NCBI GenBank assembly: GCA_963829955.1
Contig: CAWHKS010000021.1
Span: 186,001 to 250,000 of the forward strand
Direction: 5' to 3'
Length of the DNA: 64,000 nt
Origin: DASTFY01 sp963829955
Lineage (GTDB): Bacteria; Actinomycetota; Acidimicrobiia; Acidimicrobiales; Ilumatobacteraceae
Positions within the stretch are counted from its first letter, which is position 1. The number at the start of each line of letters is the position of its first letter. A program made the position numbers and the translations under genes. The notes beneath the pieces were generated by a model. That model was not told the origin of the DNA, did not search any database, and was given only the letters and a program-made list of their open reading frames with translations. This document shows, piece by piece, positions 16,864-26,874 of this stretch.

Positions 16864-18234
16864 ATGGCCGCCACGGATTCCGACGCCTCCTTGCTCGCCG
16901 CTCGCGCCCGTGAGATCGGCGAGATCGAACGGGCCACCTACCGCGACCGCACCCCCCTCTCGCAGGCGGCGACCGACCGCGCCCGGCGCAGCCTGCCGCT
17001 CGGGGTGGCGTCGTCGTTCCAGGCCTACGACCCCCACCCGGTCGTGGCGAAGCGCGCGCAGGCGGCCTGGCTGGAGGACGTGGACGGCAACCACTACGTC
17101 GACTTCAACATGGGCTTCGGCGCCCTGTTTGCCGGCCATTGCCACCCGAGGGTGCGGGCCGCCATCGAGGAGCAGCTCGACGACGGCACGCTGTTCGTCA
17201 CCCCGAGCGAGAGCAACGCGGAGGTGGCCGAGCTGCTGGTCGAGCGCTACCGGCTGCCGATGTGGCGCTTCACCAACTCGGGCACGGAGGCGACCATGGA
17301 CGCCATCCGCGTGGCACGAGGCGTCACCGGTCGCGACAAGCTCGTCAAGGTCGAGGGCGGCTACCACGGCCATCACGACGAGGTGATGATCTCGATGAAG
17401 CCGCCGGTGTCGGAGGCCGGGCCGCCCGACGCGCCCCGGGCCATCCCCGCCACGGCCGGCATCACGAGAGCCGTGCTCGGGGACACCGTCGTCATCCCCT
17501 ACAACCGGCCGGACGTGCTGGACCGCGTGCTCGAGGGCGGCGACGTCGCCTGCTTCATCGTCGAGCCGGTGATGGAGAACATCGGCATCTGCCTGCCGGA
17601 GCCCGGCTACCTCGAAGCCGTTCGGGAGATCACCCGCCGCCACGGGACGCTGCTCATCTTCGACGAGGTGAAGACCGGGATCACTGCGGGCTGGGGCGGC
17701 GCGACCGGCGCGCTCGGCGTGGAGCCGGACCTGGTGTCGCTGGCCAAGTCGATCGGCGGTGGCCTTCCGATCGGCGCGTTCGGTGGGCGGGAGGAGTACA
17801 TGGACTCCGTAGCCGCGGGGAAGGTGCTGCACCTCGGCACCTACAACGGCAACCCGCTCGTGATGGCTGCGTCCAAGGCCGTACTCGGCGAGGTCTGCAC
17901 ACCCGAGGCGACTCAGGAGGCGATCGACCGCAACCGGCGCTACCTGGACGCGTGCGACGCGATCATCGCCGAGCGCTCGCTGCCCGCCCACACGGTGCAG
18001 TTCGGCGCCAAGGGCTGCATCACCTGGTCGACCGAGCCGGTCCGCAACTACCGGGACTACAAGGCGACGGACTTCGACCTCGCGTTCGCGCAGTGGCTGT
18101 GGGGGATCAACCGTGGCGTCCTGCTGCCGCCCGGCCTCGACGAGCAGTGGCTCATCTCGGTCATGCACGACGACGACGACATCGCGCATGGCGTGGACGT
18201 GTTCCGCTCGTTCGCCGAAGCCGTCACTGCCTGA
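16864..18234 (+). CDS. class III PLP aminotransferase, glutamate-1-semialdehyde aminomutase-like
   Basis: 456 residues from ATG 16864 (AGGGAGA eight bases upstream). Fold-type I class III features: DVDGNHYVDFNMGFGALFAG near residue 75, the PLP phosphate loop NSGTEATMDAIRVARGVTGR, VEGGYHGHHDEVM, LLIFDEVKTG (Asp that binds the pyridine nitrogen), and the Schiff-base Lys in LVSLAKSIGGGLPIGAFGG. It is like GSA 2,1-aminomutase but carries AKSIGGG where HemL has GKIIGGG, so it is probably one of the many HemL-like enzymes outside haem synthesis. No hem genes are nearby. Confidence 0.85.
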   Translation: MAATDSDASLLAARAREIGEIERATYRDRTPLSQAATDRARRSLPLGVASSFQAYDPHPVVAKRAQAAWLEDVDGNHYVDFNMGFGALFAGHCHPRVRAAIEEQLDDGTLFVTPSESNAEVAELLVERYRLPMWRFTNSGTEATMDAIRVARGVTGRDKLVKVEGGYHGHHDEVMISMKPPVSEAGPPDAPRAIPATAGITRAVLGDTVVIPYNRPDVLDRVLEGGDVACFIVEPVMENIGICLPEPGYLEAVREITRRHGTLLIFDEVKTGITAGWGGATGALGVEPDLVSLAKSIGGGLPIGAFGGREEYMDSVAAGKVLHLGTYNGNPLVMAASKAVLGEVCTPEATQEAIDRNRRYLDACDAIIAERSLPAHTVQFGAKGCITWSTEPVRNYRDYKATDFDLAFAQWLWGINRGVLLPPGLDEQWLISVMHDDDDIAHGVDVFRSFAEAVTA

Positions 18235-18255
18235 CCGCTCGCGCGGCCGCTCCGA

Positions 18256-19021
18256 TCACGCCTCGCCGACGTGACGGCGGGCCAGCAGCCCGGCGCCGGC
18301 CAGACAGCCCAGGCCCGCGCCGATGAGGAGCACGACGACGGCGATGAGCACGGGCTGCTGGTTGCGAGCGACGTCGGGCACGACCGCCAGCCACGGCTCG
18401 TCCGACAGCGCGGGAACGGCCCGCACCGGCACGAGATAGCCGACGACCAGGAGCAACACCGCGGACGCCAGGGAGCCGACGCCCACGATGCCGAGCGCCG
18501 CGGCCCGCCACGGATGGAGCGCGATGCCGAAGAGGATCAGCGCCACTGACAGCAACGCGCCGCGGCCGATGTTGCGTTCGAGGGCGCGGCGGGCCGAGTC
18601 GAGCTCGTCGATGGGCGGAACCTCGAGCGTGACGGGTGGCAATGACTGCGCCCTGACGTCTCCGAGCGCGGCGGCGAGTAGGTCCGGGGTGATGACGACG
18701 GGCTCGGCCCGCGTGCCGATGAGGCGGGCGTGGATGTCACCGATGATCGGTGCGAACAGGCTGGCGACGGCTGGGCGGGCCAGCGTGTCGTCGGCGACCT
18801 GGCGCACGGTGGCCGGGTCGGTGCCGAGCTGCGGGGCCACCTCCTCGGAGATGCGCCGCGCCAGATCGTCTCGGAGCACCGGGTCCTCGCAGGATGTCGT
18901 CGGCCAGACGTTCGGTCCGAGACGTGACGAACGCGGTGCGTTGGATCCACCATCCGCTGAGCGTGAACGCGCCGATGACGAGGCCGATGACGATCAGGAT
19001 GGAGGCGACCGCTCGACGCAC
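18256..19021 (-). CDS. membrane protein of unknown function (frameshifted)
   Basis: The first part (from GTG 19021) gives VRRAVASILIVIGLVIGAFT, a TM, then TAFVTSRTERLADDILR; the second frame continues DPVLRDDLARRISEEVAPQL and runs to 18256 with three more TM segments (GALLSVALILFGIALHPW, LGIVGVGSLASAVLLLVVGY, VLIAVVVLLIGAGLGCLAG). One surplus base in GCGAGGACCCGG near 18890 explains the break. The whole would be about 255 residues: TM1, an outer or cytoplasmic helical domain of about 110 residues, then TM2-4. I do not recognise the family. It is divergent from the DUF983 gene. Confidence 0.6.
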
Positions 19022-19067
19022 GGCAGGGAGTATTGCGGGCGGACGTCGTCCGTAGCATGCACCGGTG

Positions 19068-19517
19068 ATGGCGAATGACCTGCCGGACGAGCGCGTGGAG
19101 CGTGTGTCGTTCCCGCGCATGCTCGGTCGCGCGGTGCGATTGCGCTGCCCGCGCTGCGGTGGCCGGCGGGCGTGGCGTCGCGGTTGGTTCGGCCGGCTGG
19201 ACCGCTGCCGGACGTGTGGCTACCGGTACGAACGGCAGGAGGGCTTCATGCTCGGCAGCCTGACCGTGAACATCGCCGTCACCTTCGGGGCGATCCTCGT
19301 CGTGGTCGTGGTGGGGATGATCGTGACCTATCCGGACATCGCGGTGGTGCCGATCGTCCTGGCGTGCATCGCGGCGGCCGCGCTGGTCCCGCTGCTTGTC
19401 TACCCGTTCACTTCCACGATCTGGGCCGCGATCGATCTCGCCATGCACCCGCTGCAACCGGCCGAGGTGGCCGATGCCTCGGCCGCGCTCCGTCAGGAAG
19501 CTGCCTCAGAGAGTTGA
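19068..19517 (+). CDS. DUF983 family membrane protein
   Basis: 149 residues from ATG 19068 (a GTG directly before it is an alternative). The N-terminus has the DUF983 zinc ribbon RLRCPRCGGRRAWRRGWFGR and CRTCGYRYERQEGF, followed by two long membrane segments (VAVTFGAILVVVVVGMIVT-like and VVPIVLACIAAAALVPLLVY). The family's role is unknown. The recA promoter begins 8 bp after the stop. Confidence 0.88.
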   Translation: MANDLPDERVERVSFPRMLGRAVRLRCPRCGGRRAWRRGWFGRLDRCRTCGYRYERQEGFMLGSLTVNIAVTFGAILVVVVVGMIVTYPDIAVVPIVLACIAAAALVPLLVYPFTSTIWAAIDLAMHPLQPAEVADASAALRQEAASES

Positions 19518-19524
19518 GGGGTAC

Positions 19525-19553
19525 TTGAACGAACAGGCGTTCGAAGTTACGAT
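19525..19553 (+). promoter_or_regulatory. recA promoter with LexA (SOS) box in the spacer
   Basis: TTGAAC (-35, 19525-19530), 17 bp, TACGAT (-10, 19548-19553). A perfect actinobacterial LexA box, CGAAC-AGGC-GTTCG, lies at 19530-19543, filling the spacer, so LexA would block RNA polymerase directly. The resulting recA leader is about 165 nt. Confidence 0.85.
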
Positions 19554-19728
19554 GCTGTCGTTCAGAAGAGGCAGCTCCACGGGGACAGACCCGAACCGTG
19601 TAGCACCCCGTACGTAGGGTCCGCAGACATCGGGGTCGACGTCCCAACAGGCGCCCGCACCCCCTCGACATCCAGCCGGCGCCAGTCGAGCACGGCGTCA
19701 GCAACCGACACGGAGTAGGGAGACAGTG

Positions 19729-20805
<1,077 letters not shown>

Positions 20806-20811
<6 letters not shown>

Positions 20812-21024
20812 GTCTTCGTCGCCGGCCATGGCCGGCTCCTACTCGCTCCGCTCGGCAGAGCCTCGGGTCGCGCGGCGGTGCGCCGGCCAAGCCGGACGCA
20901 CCGAGCCGAGCCGGCGACTGAGTCTTCGTCGCCGGCCATGGCCGGCTCCTACTCGCTCCGCTCGGCAGAGCCTCGGGTCACGCGGTGGTGCGCCGGCCGA
21001 GCCGGACGCACCGAGCCGAGCCGG
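20806..21024 (+). repeat. 110-bp tandem direct duplication after recA
   Basis: Positions 20806-20914 and 20916-21024 are near-identical (three differences seen: cgcggcg/cacggtg and aagcc/gagcc), period 110 bp. The first copy includes the last two codons and stop of recA. Each copy holds a 16-bp palindrome GCCGGCCATGGCCGGC and a CTCGCTCCGCTCGG module; a related GAGCGGAGCGAG stretch occurs at 40140, so the unit may contain a dispersed element. No gene fits here. Confidence 0.92.
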
Positions 21025-21116
21025 GCCGGGCGGCGGGCGGGTTGCCCGCTGCCCCCGATGTCCCCGCCGCCGGGCTCCACGACCACCGTCCGGCTCCCCC
21101 TATCCTTGGGTCTCCC

Positions 21117-22548
21117 ATGGAGCCCCGCCGCTACGCCATCCGCACGTTCGGGTGCCAGATGAACGAGCACGACTCGGAGCGCATCGCCGGCCTGCTCGAG
21201 CAGGACGGCTTGGTGCCGGCCGGTTCCATCGATGACGCGGACGTCGTCGTCCTCAACACGTGCTGCATCCGGGAGAACGCGGACAACAAGCTGTACGGCA
21301 ACCTCGGTCATCTGAAGCGCTGGAAGGACGAGGGCGCGGCCGGGGGGCGGGAGCGCCAGATCGTCGTGGCTGGCTGCCTCGCGCAGAAGGACCAGGACCT
21401 CGTGCGCGAGAAGGCCCCCCATGTGGACGTCGTCCTCGGCACCCACAACGTGCACCGCAGCGCGGAGCTCATCGAACAGGCTCGGCGCTCCGGACCCCTG
21501 ACCGAGATCCTCGCCGAGGCAGTGGAGGACGACCACGCCCGCTTCCCGTCGGCGCTGCCCGCGCAGCGCGCCAACGGGTACAACGCGTGGGTGACGATCC
21601 AGATCGGCTGTGACAACACCTGCGCTTTCTGCATCGTCCCCGCCGTCCGCGGCCGTGAGATCAGCCGGCCGTTCGCCGACGTCGTCGCCGAGGTCGAGGG
21701 GCTCGCCGCTCACGGCGTCACGGAGGTAACGCTGCTGGGGCAGAACGTGAACAGCTACGGCCGGGACATCACTCTGGCCGCGAGACAGGCCGGTGACTTG
21801 GTACGCGTCCGCCCGCTGTTCGCGGAGCTCCTGCGGGCAGTGGCGGCCGTGCCGGGCATCCGCCGCGTCCGCTTCACGTCGCCGCACCCCAAGGACCTCC
21901 GCGAGGACACCATCGACGCCATGGCCACGACGCCGCGCCGTGTGCCGGCAGCTCCACCTCCCTCTCCAGGCCGGCTCCGACCGGACGCTGGCCGCCATGC
22001 ACCGCGGGTACACCGCCGCCCGCTATCTGGACCGCCTGGCCGCGGCCCGAAGCGCCGTGCCCGACCTGGCCGTGTCGACCGACCTGATCGTCGGCTTCCC
22101 CGGCGAGACGGAGGATGACTTCGCGCAGACGCTCGAGGTGGTCGCCGAGGCGCAGTACGACTTCGCGTACACCTTCATCTTCAGCGCCCGACCGGGGACG
22201 GAAGCGGCCGCGCTGTCGGACCTCTTCGTCGATCCTGCCGTCTGCGGAGAGCGGTTCGAGCGGCTTCGGGTGGTCGTCGAACGGTCGGCGTTGGCCCGCC
22301 ACAGGGCGCGCGTCGGGCGCGTGGAGGAGGTGCTGGTGGAGGGTCCGAGCAAGAAGGAGCCCGCCCTGGTGACCGGCCGCACCGAGCAGGGGAAGCTCGT
22401 GCACTTCCGGCCCGCTGGCCCATTGCGCCGCGGTTCGTACGCCGAGGTCGAGATCATCGGTGCTGGCCCGCACCACCTCATGGGCGAGCTGCGGCAGGTC
22501 ACGGCCGGGCCGTCGCACCGCACCCGGATCCCGGTGCTTGCTGGGTGA
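21117..22548 (+). CDS. miaB: tRNA-2-methylthio-N6-dimethylallyladenosine synthase MiaB (frameshifted)
   Basis: A radical-SAM methylthiotransferase that modifies A37 of tRNAs after MiaA. The N-terminal UPF0004 domain has RTFGCQMNEHDSERIAGLL, NTCCIRENA and VAGCLAQK (three Cys for one 4Fe4S cluster). The radical-SAM triad is CDNTCAFCIVP. GQNVNSYG and SPHPKDL follow. At about 21935 the frame changes (ACGCCGCGCCGTGTG): the next frame continues VCRQLHLPLQAGSDRTLAAM, STDLIVGFPGETEDDF and ends in the TRAM domain (VEEVLVEGPSK onward). One extra base restores a 476-residue normal MiaB. Probably an indel in the assembly rather than a dead gene. Confidence 0.9.
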
Positions 22549-22564
22549 CGCCAGCCTGCCGGCC

Positions 22565-23513
22565 GTGAGCCTGCCCGGGGCTGCGGTGGGCTCTTCCGGG
22601 CCCGAGGGGCTCGCACCCGTGGTCCTCGTCGGCCCGACCGGCGCGGGCAAGTCGTCCCTCGCGCTCCGAGCGGCTGCGAAGGTGGCGGGCACGGAGATCG
22701 TCGTCGTCGACTCGATGCAGGTGTACCGGGGCATGGACATCGGCACCGCCAAGCCGACGCCGGCCGAGCGCGGCGAGGTGCCTCACCACTGCCTCGACCT
22801 GGTCGACCCCGATGTCGACTTCTCGGTCACGATGTTCCAGGAGGCCGGGGACCACGCCCTCGGCGATCTCGCCGCCCGAGATCGCGCGGCCCCTCCTCGT
22901 GGCCGGCACAGGCCTCTACCTCCGTGTGCTCATCGACGGGTTCGACCCACCCGGTCAGTGGCCGGACGTCCGGAGCGAGCTCGAGCGGGAGCGCGACACG
23001 GTCGCGCTGCACCGGCGCCTCGCCGAGGCGGACCCGCTGGCGGCGGGCCGCATGGAGCCGTCCAACCGGCGTCGGGTCGTGCGCGCCCTCGAGGTCACGA
23101 TCGGCAGCGGGCGGCCGTTCTCGTCGTTCGGCCCGGGCCTCACCCACTATCCGGACAACGGCATCGTCCAGATCGGCCTGCGCTGGCCCCGCCCCGTCCT
23201 CGCTCGCCGGATCGAGGACCGCTTCCTGGCCATGCTCGACGCCGGCCTGCTGGACGAGGTCCGTGCACTGGCCGACGGACCAGAACCTCTGTCCCGGACC
23301 GCCGCGCAGGCCCTCGGCTACAAGGAGTTGCTGGCCCATCTCGCCGGTGAGTCCTCGCTGGACGAGGCCACCTCCCTCACCATCACCCGCACACGGCAGT
23401 TCGCCGTGCGCCAGCTCCGCTGGTTCCAGCGCGACCCCCGCATACGCTGGGTGGAGATGGACCATGACGGGGACGACGCCGGTGCCCTCCTGATGGATGC
23501 GCTGAGCCGCTGA
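22565..23513 (+). CDS. miaA: tRNA dimethylallyltransferase MiaA (frameshifted)
   Basis: Transfers the dimethylallyl group to A37, the step before MiaB. VLVGPTGAGKSSLAL is the P-loop, VVVDSMQVYRGMDIGTAKPT the DSxQ substrate loop, and VPHHCLDLVDP follows. Near 22877 (GCCGCCCGAGATC) the frame shifts; the next frame carries RPLLVAGTGLYLRVLIDGF, PSNRRRVVRALEV, TAAQALGYKEL and the end TRTRQFAVRQLRWFQRDPRI. One surplus C explains it. The start is uncertain; GTG 22565, 16 bp after miaB, fits best. The stop overlaps the dapF start (TGATG). The miaB-miaA-dapF-hflX order is a conserved actinobacterial block. Confidence 0.88.
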
Positions 23514-24379
23514 TGGCCTCTCTCAGACTCACGAAGCACCACGGGCTGGGGAACGACTTCCTCGTCGTCGTCGGTGGGGATGGCGTCAACGGAGGTGGTC
23601 CCTTCGAGGGCGCCGGCCCCGGAGCGCGGACGTGGGCGTCGTTCGCCGGACAGGTGTGCCACCGGCGCCATGGCATCGGCGCCGACGGCCTGCTCGTGGC
23701 CACGGAGCCCGACGATGCCGAGCGGGCGGCCACCGGGGCCGAGGTCGTCATGCGGCTCTACAACTCGGACGGCAGCACAGCCGAGATGAGCGGCAACGGC
23801 ATCCGGTGCCTGGTCCAGGGCTGGGCCCGCTCTCACGGGCAGGAGCAGGGCGCGGTGGTCGTCGCCACCGCGGCCGGCCCCCGGCGGGTGACCTTCGGCC
23901 CCGGTGCCGAGCCTCGCACGATGGTCGCCAGCGTCGACATGGGGCCGGTCACTCCCATCGAGGCGCCGGCTGGGTGGCAGGACGTGGCCGCCCATGAGCA
24001 CCGGCCGGTCGCCCACCTCAGCGTGGGGAACCCCCACACGGTCGTGGCCGTCGAAGACGTTGCCGCCGTCGACCTGCGCACCGTCGGCCAGCGCGTGCCC
24101 GACGTCAACCTGGAGATCGTCGCGCCCGGGCCTGAGCCATCGGCCATCACCATGCGCGTGCACGAGCGGGGGGCAGGGGTCACCGAGGCCTGCGGCACCG
24201 GTGCCTGCGCGGCGGCGGTGGCCGCGGCGAGCTGGGGGCTGGCGGAGCCTGCAGCAGGTGAAATCACCGTGCACATGGATGGGGGCGATGCGAGGGTACG
24301 TCTCGACGACCCCGAGCCAGGGCGGGTCACCCTGATCGGGCCGGCAACGTTCGTCGGTGCCGTCGAGGTGGAGCTGTGA
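23513..24379 (+). CDS. dapF: diaminopimelate epimerase
   Basis: 288 residues; converts LL- to meso-diaminopimelate for peptidoglycan and lysine. Markers are TKHHGLGNDFLVV at the N-terminus, HRRHGIGADGLLV, the first catalytic Cys region modified as EMSGNGIRCLVQG (Cys about residue 98), SVGNPHTVVAVEDV and the second catalytic Cys in EACGTGACAAAVAA. Two-lobed epimerase of normal length. The ATG overlaps the miaA stop. Confidence 0.96.
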   Translation: MASLRLTKHHGLGNDFLVVVGGDGVNGGGPFEGAGPGARTWASFAGQVCHRRHGIGADGLLVATEPDDAERAATGAEVVMRLYNSDGSTAEMSGNGIRCLVQGWARSHGQEQGAVVVATAAGPRRVTFGPGAEPRTMVASVDMGPVTPIEAPAGWQDVAAHEHRPVAHLSVGNPHTVVAVEDVAAVDLRTVGQRVPDVNLEIVAPGPEPSAITMRVHERGAGVTEACGTGACAAAVAAASWGLAEPAAGEITVHMDGGDARVRLDDPEPGRVTLIGPATFVGAVEVEL

Positions 24380-24412
24380 CGATGAGGCCGGATCAGGAGG
24401 ATCTCGAACCAC

Positions 24413-25747
24413 GTGAGCTATGACGAGGCGCTGGGCGCCACGCTGATCGAGCGGGGTATCCGCGAGAAGATCGTGCTCGTCGGGGTCACGATCCCACCGG
24501 CGCGCGCCGACGAGACCGAGGCCGAGCTCGACGAGCTGGACCTGCTGGTCGACACCGCGGGCGCCGACGTGGTGGCGCGCCTCGAGCAACGGCGCGACCG
24601 GCCCGACCCGTCGACGTTCGTCGGCCGCGGCAAGGCCGAGGAGCTCCGCGAGCTCTGCCTGGCCGTCGACGCCGACACGGTCGTCTTCACCAACGACCTG
24701 GCGCCGGCACAGCAGTACAACCTCGAGAAGCTGCTGGGCCGGACCGCCATCGAGCGCACCGCGGTGATCCTGGACATCTTCGCCCAGAACGCGCACACCC
24801 TCGAAGGGCGGGCCCAGGTCGAGCTGGCACTGCTGCAGTACCGACTGCCCCGGCTCCGGCGGGGCGCCAAGGGTCGGCTGTCCCAACAGGGCGGCGGGAT
24901 CGGCACCCGGCAGGGGCCGGGCGAGACGAAGCTGGAGACCGACCGTCGCCGTCTCACCCGTCGCATCGCCCGCCTGCAGCGCGACCTCACCGATCTGCAA
25001 CGAAACCGGCAACTCCAACGCCGGAGCCGCAGCCGGAGTGGTCTCGCCAACGTCACGATCGTGGGCTACACGAACGCCGGCAAGTCGACGTTGCTCAACC
25101 GGCTCACGGCCGCGGGGGTGCTGGTGGAGGACCGGCTGTTCGCCACCCTCGACCCGACCACGCGGCGCCTGTCGCTCCCCGGTGGTGAGCCCGTGCTCCT
25201 CACCGACACGGTGGGGTTCGTCCGCCGCCTTCCCCACGGCCTCGTCGAAGCCTTCAAGAGCACGCTGGAGGTGGTGGCCGAGGCCGACCTGCTCGTCCAC
25301 GTAGTCGATGCCAGCTCGGCCGATCCCGAGGCCCAGATCGATGCCGTGCACACGGTCCTCGGTGAGATCCATGCCGGCGACGTGCCCGAGCTCGTCGTGT
25401 TCAACAAGGCCGATCTGGCGCCCGAGGAGGCCCGGCGGCAGGTGAAGCTCCATCCGGGCTCGGTCGCGATCTCGTCGAAGACAGGACAAGGAGTCGATGA
25501 TCTCCTGACCGCCACCTCGGATCGCCTCCGGGCCGTCGCCGAGGTCATCGAGCTGCTCGTGCCCTACGACCGGGGCGACGTGCTGGCCGCGCTCCATCGC
25601 GAGGGCGAGGTGCTGGCGAGCGAACACGAGGACGCCGGCATCCACGTCCGGGCCCGGCTCAGCCGACCATCCACGGGGCGCCTGGCGGAGTTCGTGGTCC
25701 GCGATGCCACCCTCGCCGGGCAGCCGGCGGGCTCCCGACCGCACTGA
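24413..25747 (+). CDS. hflX: ribosome-associated GTPase HflX
   Basis: 444 residues from GTG 24413. HflX rescues or splits stalled ribosomes, especially after heat stress. The N-terminal HflX domain includes VGRGKAEEL and ERTAVILDIFAQNAHTLEGR, then the glycine-rich linker with GPGETKLETDRR and a coiled coil. G1 is VGYTNAGKSTLLNRL, G3 LTDTVGFVRRLPH, G4 VVFNKADL, G5 AISSKTGQGV. Follows dapF after 33 bp. Confidence 0.96.
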   Translation: MSYDEALGATLIERGIREKIVLVGVTIPPARADETEAELDELDLLVDTAGADVVARLEQRRDRPDPSTFVGRGKAEELRELCLAVDADTVVFTNDLAPAQQYNLEKLLGRTAIERTAVILDIFAQNAHTLEGRAQVELALLQYRLPRLRRGAKGRLSQQGGGIGTRQGPGETKLETDRRRLTRRIARLQRDLTDLQRNRQLQRRSRSRSGLANVTIVGYTNAGKSTLLNRLTAAGVLVEDRLFATLDPTTRRLSLPGGEPVLLTDTVGFVRRLPHGLVEAFKSTLEVVAEADLLVHVVDASSADPEAQIDAVHTVLGEIHAGDVPELVVFNKADLAPEEARRQVKLHPGSVAISSKTGQGVDDLLTATSDRLRAVAEVIELLVPYDRGDVLAALHREGEVLASEHEDAGIHVRARLSRPSTGRLAEFVVRDATLAGQPAGSRPH

Positions 25748-25750
25748 CCC

Positions 25751-26872
25751 GTGCCCCCCGCTGATCCTGCCGGCTTCGTACCGCCGCCCTATCCGTACGA
25801 CCGGCTCGACACCCTGGCCGAGCTGGCGGGCCGGCTCCCGGGCGGCGTCGTCGACCTCTCGGTCGGCACGCCGTGCGACCCGCCGCCGGAAGCGGTCGTG
25901 GCCGCGCTGTCATCCTCCGACAGCGAGCGGGGCTACCCGCCCAGCATCGGCACCCCCGCGCTGCGCGGCGCGGCGAGCAGATGGCTGGCGCGGCGCTTCG
26001 GGGTGGACGTGCCCCCGGCTCAGATCGCGGCCTGCGTCGGCACGAAGGAGTTCGTCGGCACCCTTCCCCAGTGGCTCCGCTTGCGCCGGCCCGACCGGGA
26101 CACCGTGCTCCACCCCGCGGTCTGCTACCCGACCTACGAGATGGGAGCCACGCTGGCCGGTTGCCGAGCCGTCGCGGTGCCGGTCGACGAGGACCTGCGT
26201 TCGCGCCTGGACGCCATCGATCCCGACGACGCGGCTCGTGCCCTCGTCCTGTGGGTGAACAGCCCGTCCAACCCGACCGGGGCCCTGGATGACCTGGCCG
26301 CGGCCGCCGAGTGGGGCCGCACCCATGGCGTCCCGGTGTTCAGCGACGAGTGCTACTGCGAGTTCACCTGGGACGCGCCACCGCGCACGATCCTGGAGCA
26401 CGGCATGGACGGCGTGGTCGCCGTCCACTCGCTGTCGAAGCGCTCCAACCTGGCCGGTCTGCGGGTCGGCTTCTACGCCGGCGACGCCGAGCTCGTCACC
26501 TACCTGCAGGAGGTGCGCAAGCACGTGGGCCTGCTCGTGCCCGGCCCGGCGCAGGCCGCCGGCGTGGTCGCGCTCGACGACGACGAGCACGTGGCGGTCC
26601 AGCGAGAGCGGTACCGCTCTCGCCTCGAGTTGATGGCGGACACGCTGGGCCGGTGGTCGCGATCGGCTGTACCCCTCCCGGCCGGAGGCTTCTACCTCTG
26701 GTTCGAGGTCGACGACGGTTGGGCGTACGCCGAACGCCTGGCCCGCGAGGGTGGAGCGCTGGTCAGCCCGGGGGAGTTCTACGGAGCGCGCAGTGCCAAC
26801 TACGTGCGTGTCGCCGTGGTACAACCTCCCGACCGACTCAACCTCGTCGTCGAGCGCTTAGGGGTGTCCTGA
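25751..26872 (+). CDS. dapC: succinyldiaminopimelate transaminase
   Basis: 373 residues, class I/II PLP aminotransferase. FVPPPYPYDRL at the N-terminus and SVGTPCDPPPE mark the actinobacterial DapC group. Key residues: ACVGTKEFVGTLPQWL, VNSPSNPTGA (Asn contacting PLP), FSDECYCEFTW (Asp/Tyr), and the Lys in VAVHSLSKRSNLAGLRVGFY; ANYVRVA holds the carboxylate-binding Arg. Start is the GTG at 25751, three bases after hflX stops. With dapD and dapE 2-3 kb on, it supports the succinylase route. Confidence 0.92.
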   Translation: MPPADPAGFVPPPYPYDRLDTLAELAGRLPGGVVDLSVGTPCDPPPEAVVAALSSSDSERGYPPSIGTPALRGAASRWLARRFGVDVPPAQIAACVGTKEFVGTLPQWLRLRRPDRDTVLHPAVCYPTYEMGATLAGCRAVAVPVDEDLRSRLDAIDPDDAARALVLWVNSPSNPTGALDDLAAAAEWGRTHGVPVFSDECYCEFTWDAPPRTILEHGMDGVVAVHSLSKRSNLAGLRVGFYAGDAELVTYLQEVRKHVGLLVPGPAQAAGVVALDDDEHVAVQRERYRSRLELMADTLGRWSRSAVPLPAGGFYLWFEVDDGWAYAERLAREGGALVSPGEFYGARSANYVRVAVVQPPDRLNLVVERLGVS

Positions 26873-26874
26873 CC

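Noticed and set aside
21900..22900. Programmed +1 frameshifting in miaB and miaA
   Set aside because: No shared slippery sequence or stop codon at the shift sites, and unrelated genes show the same defect; assembly indels explain it better.
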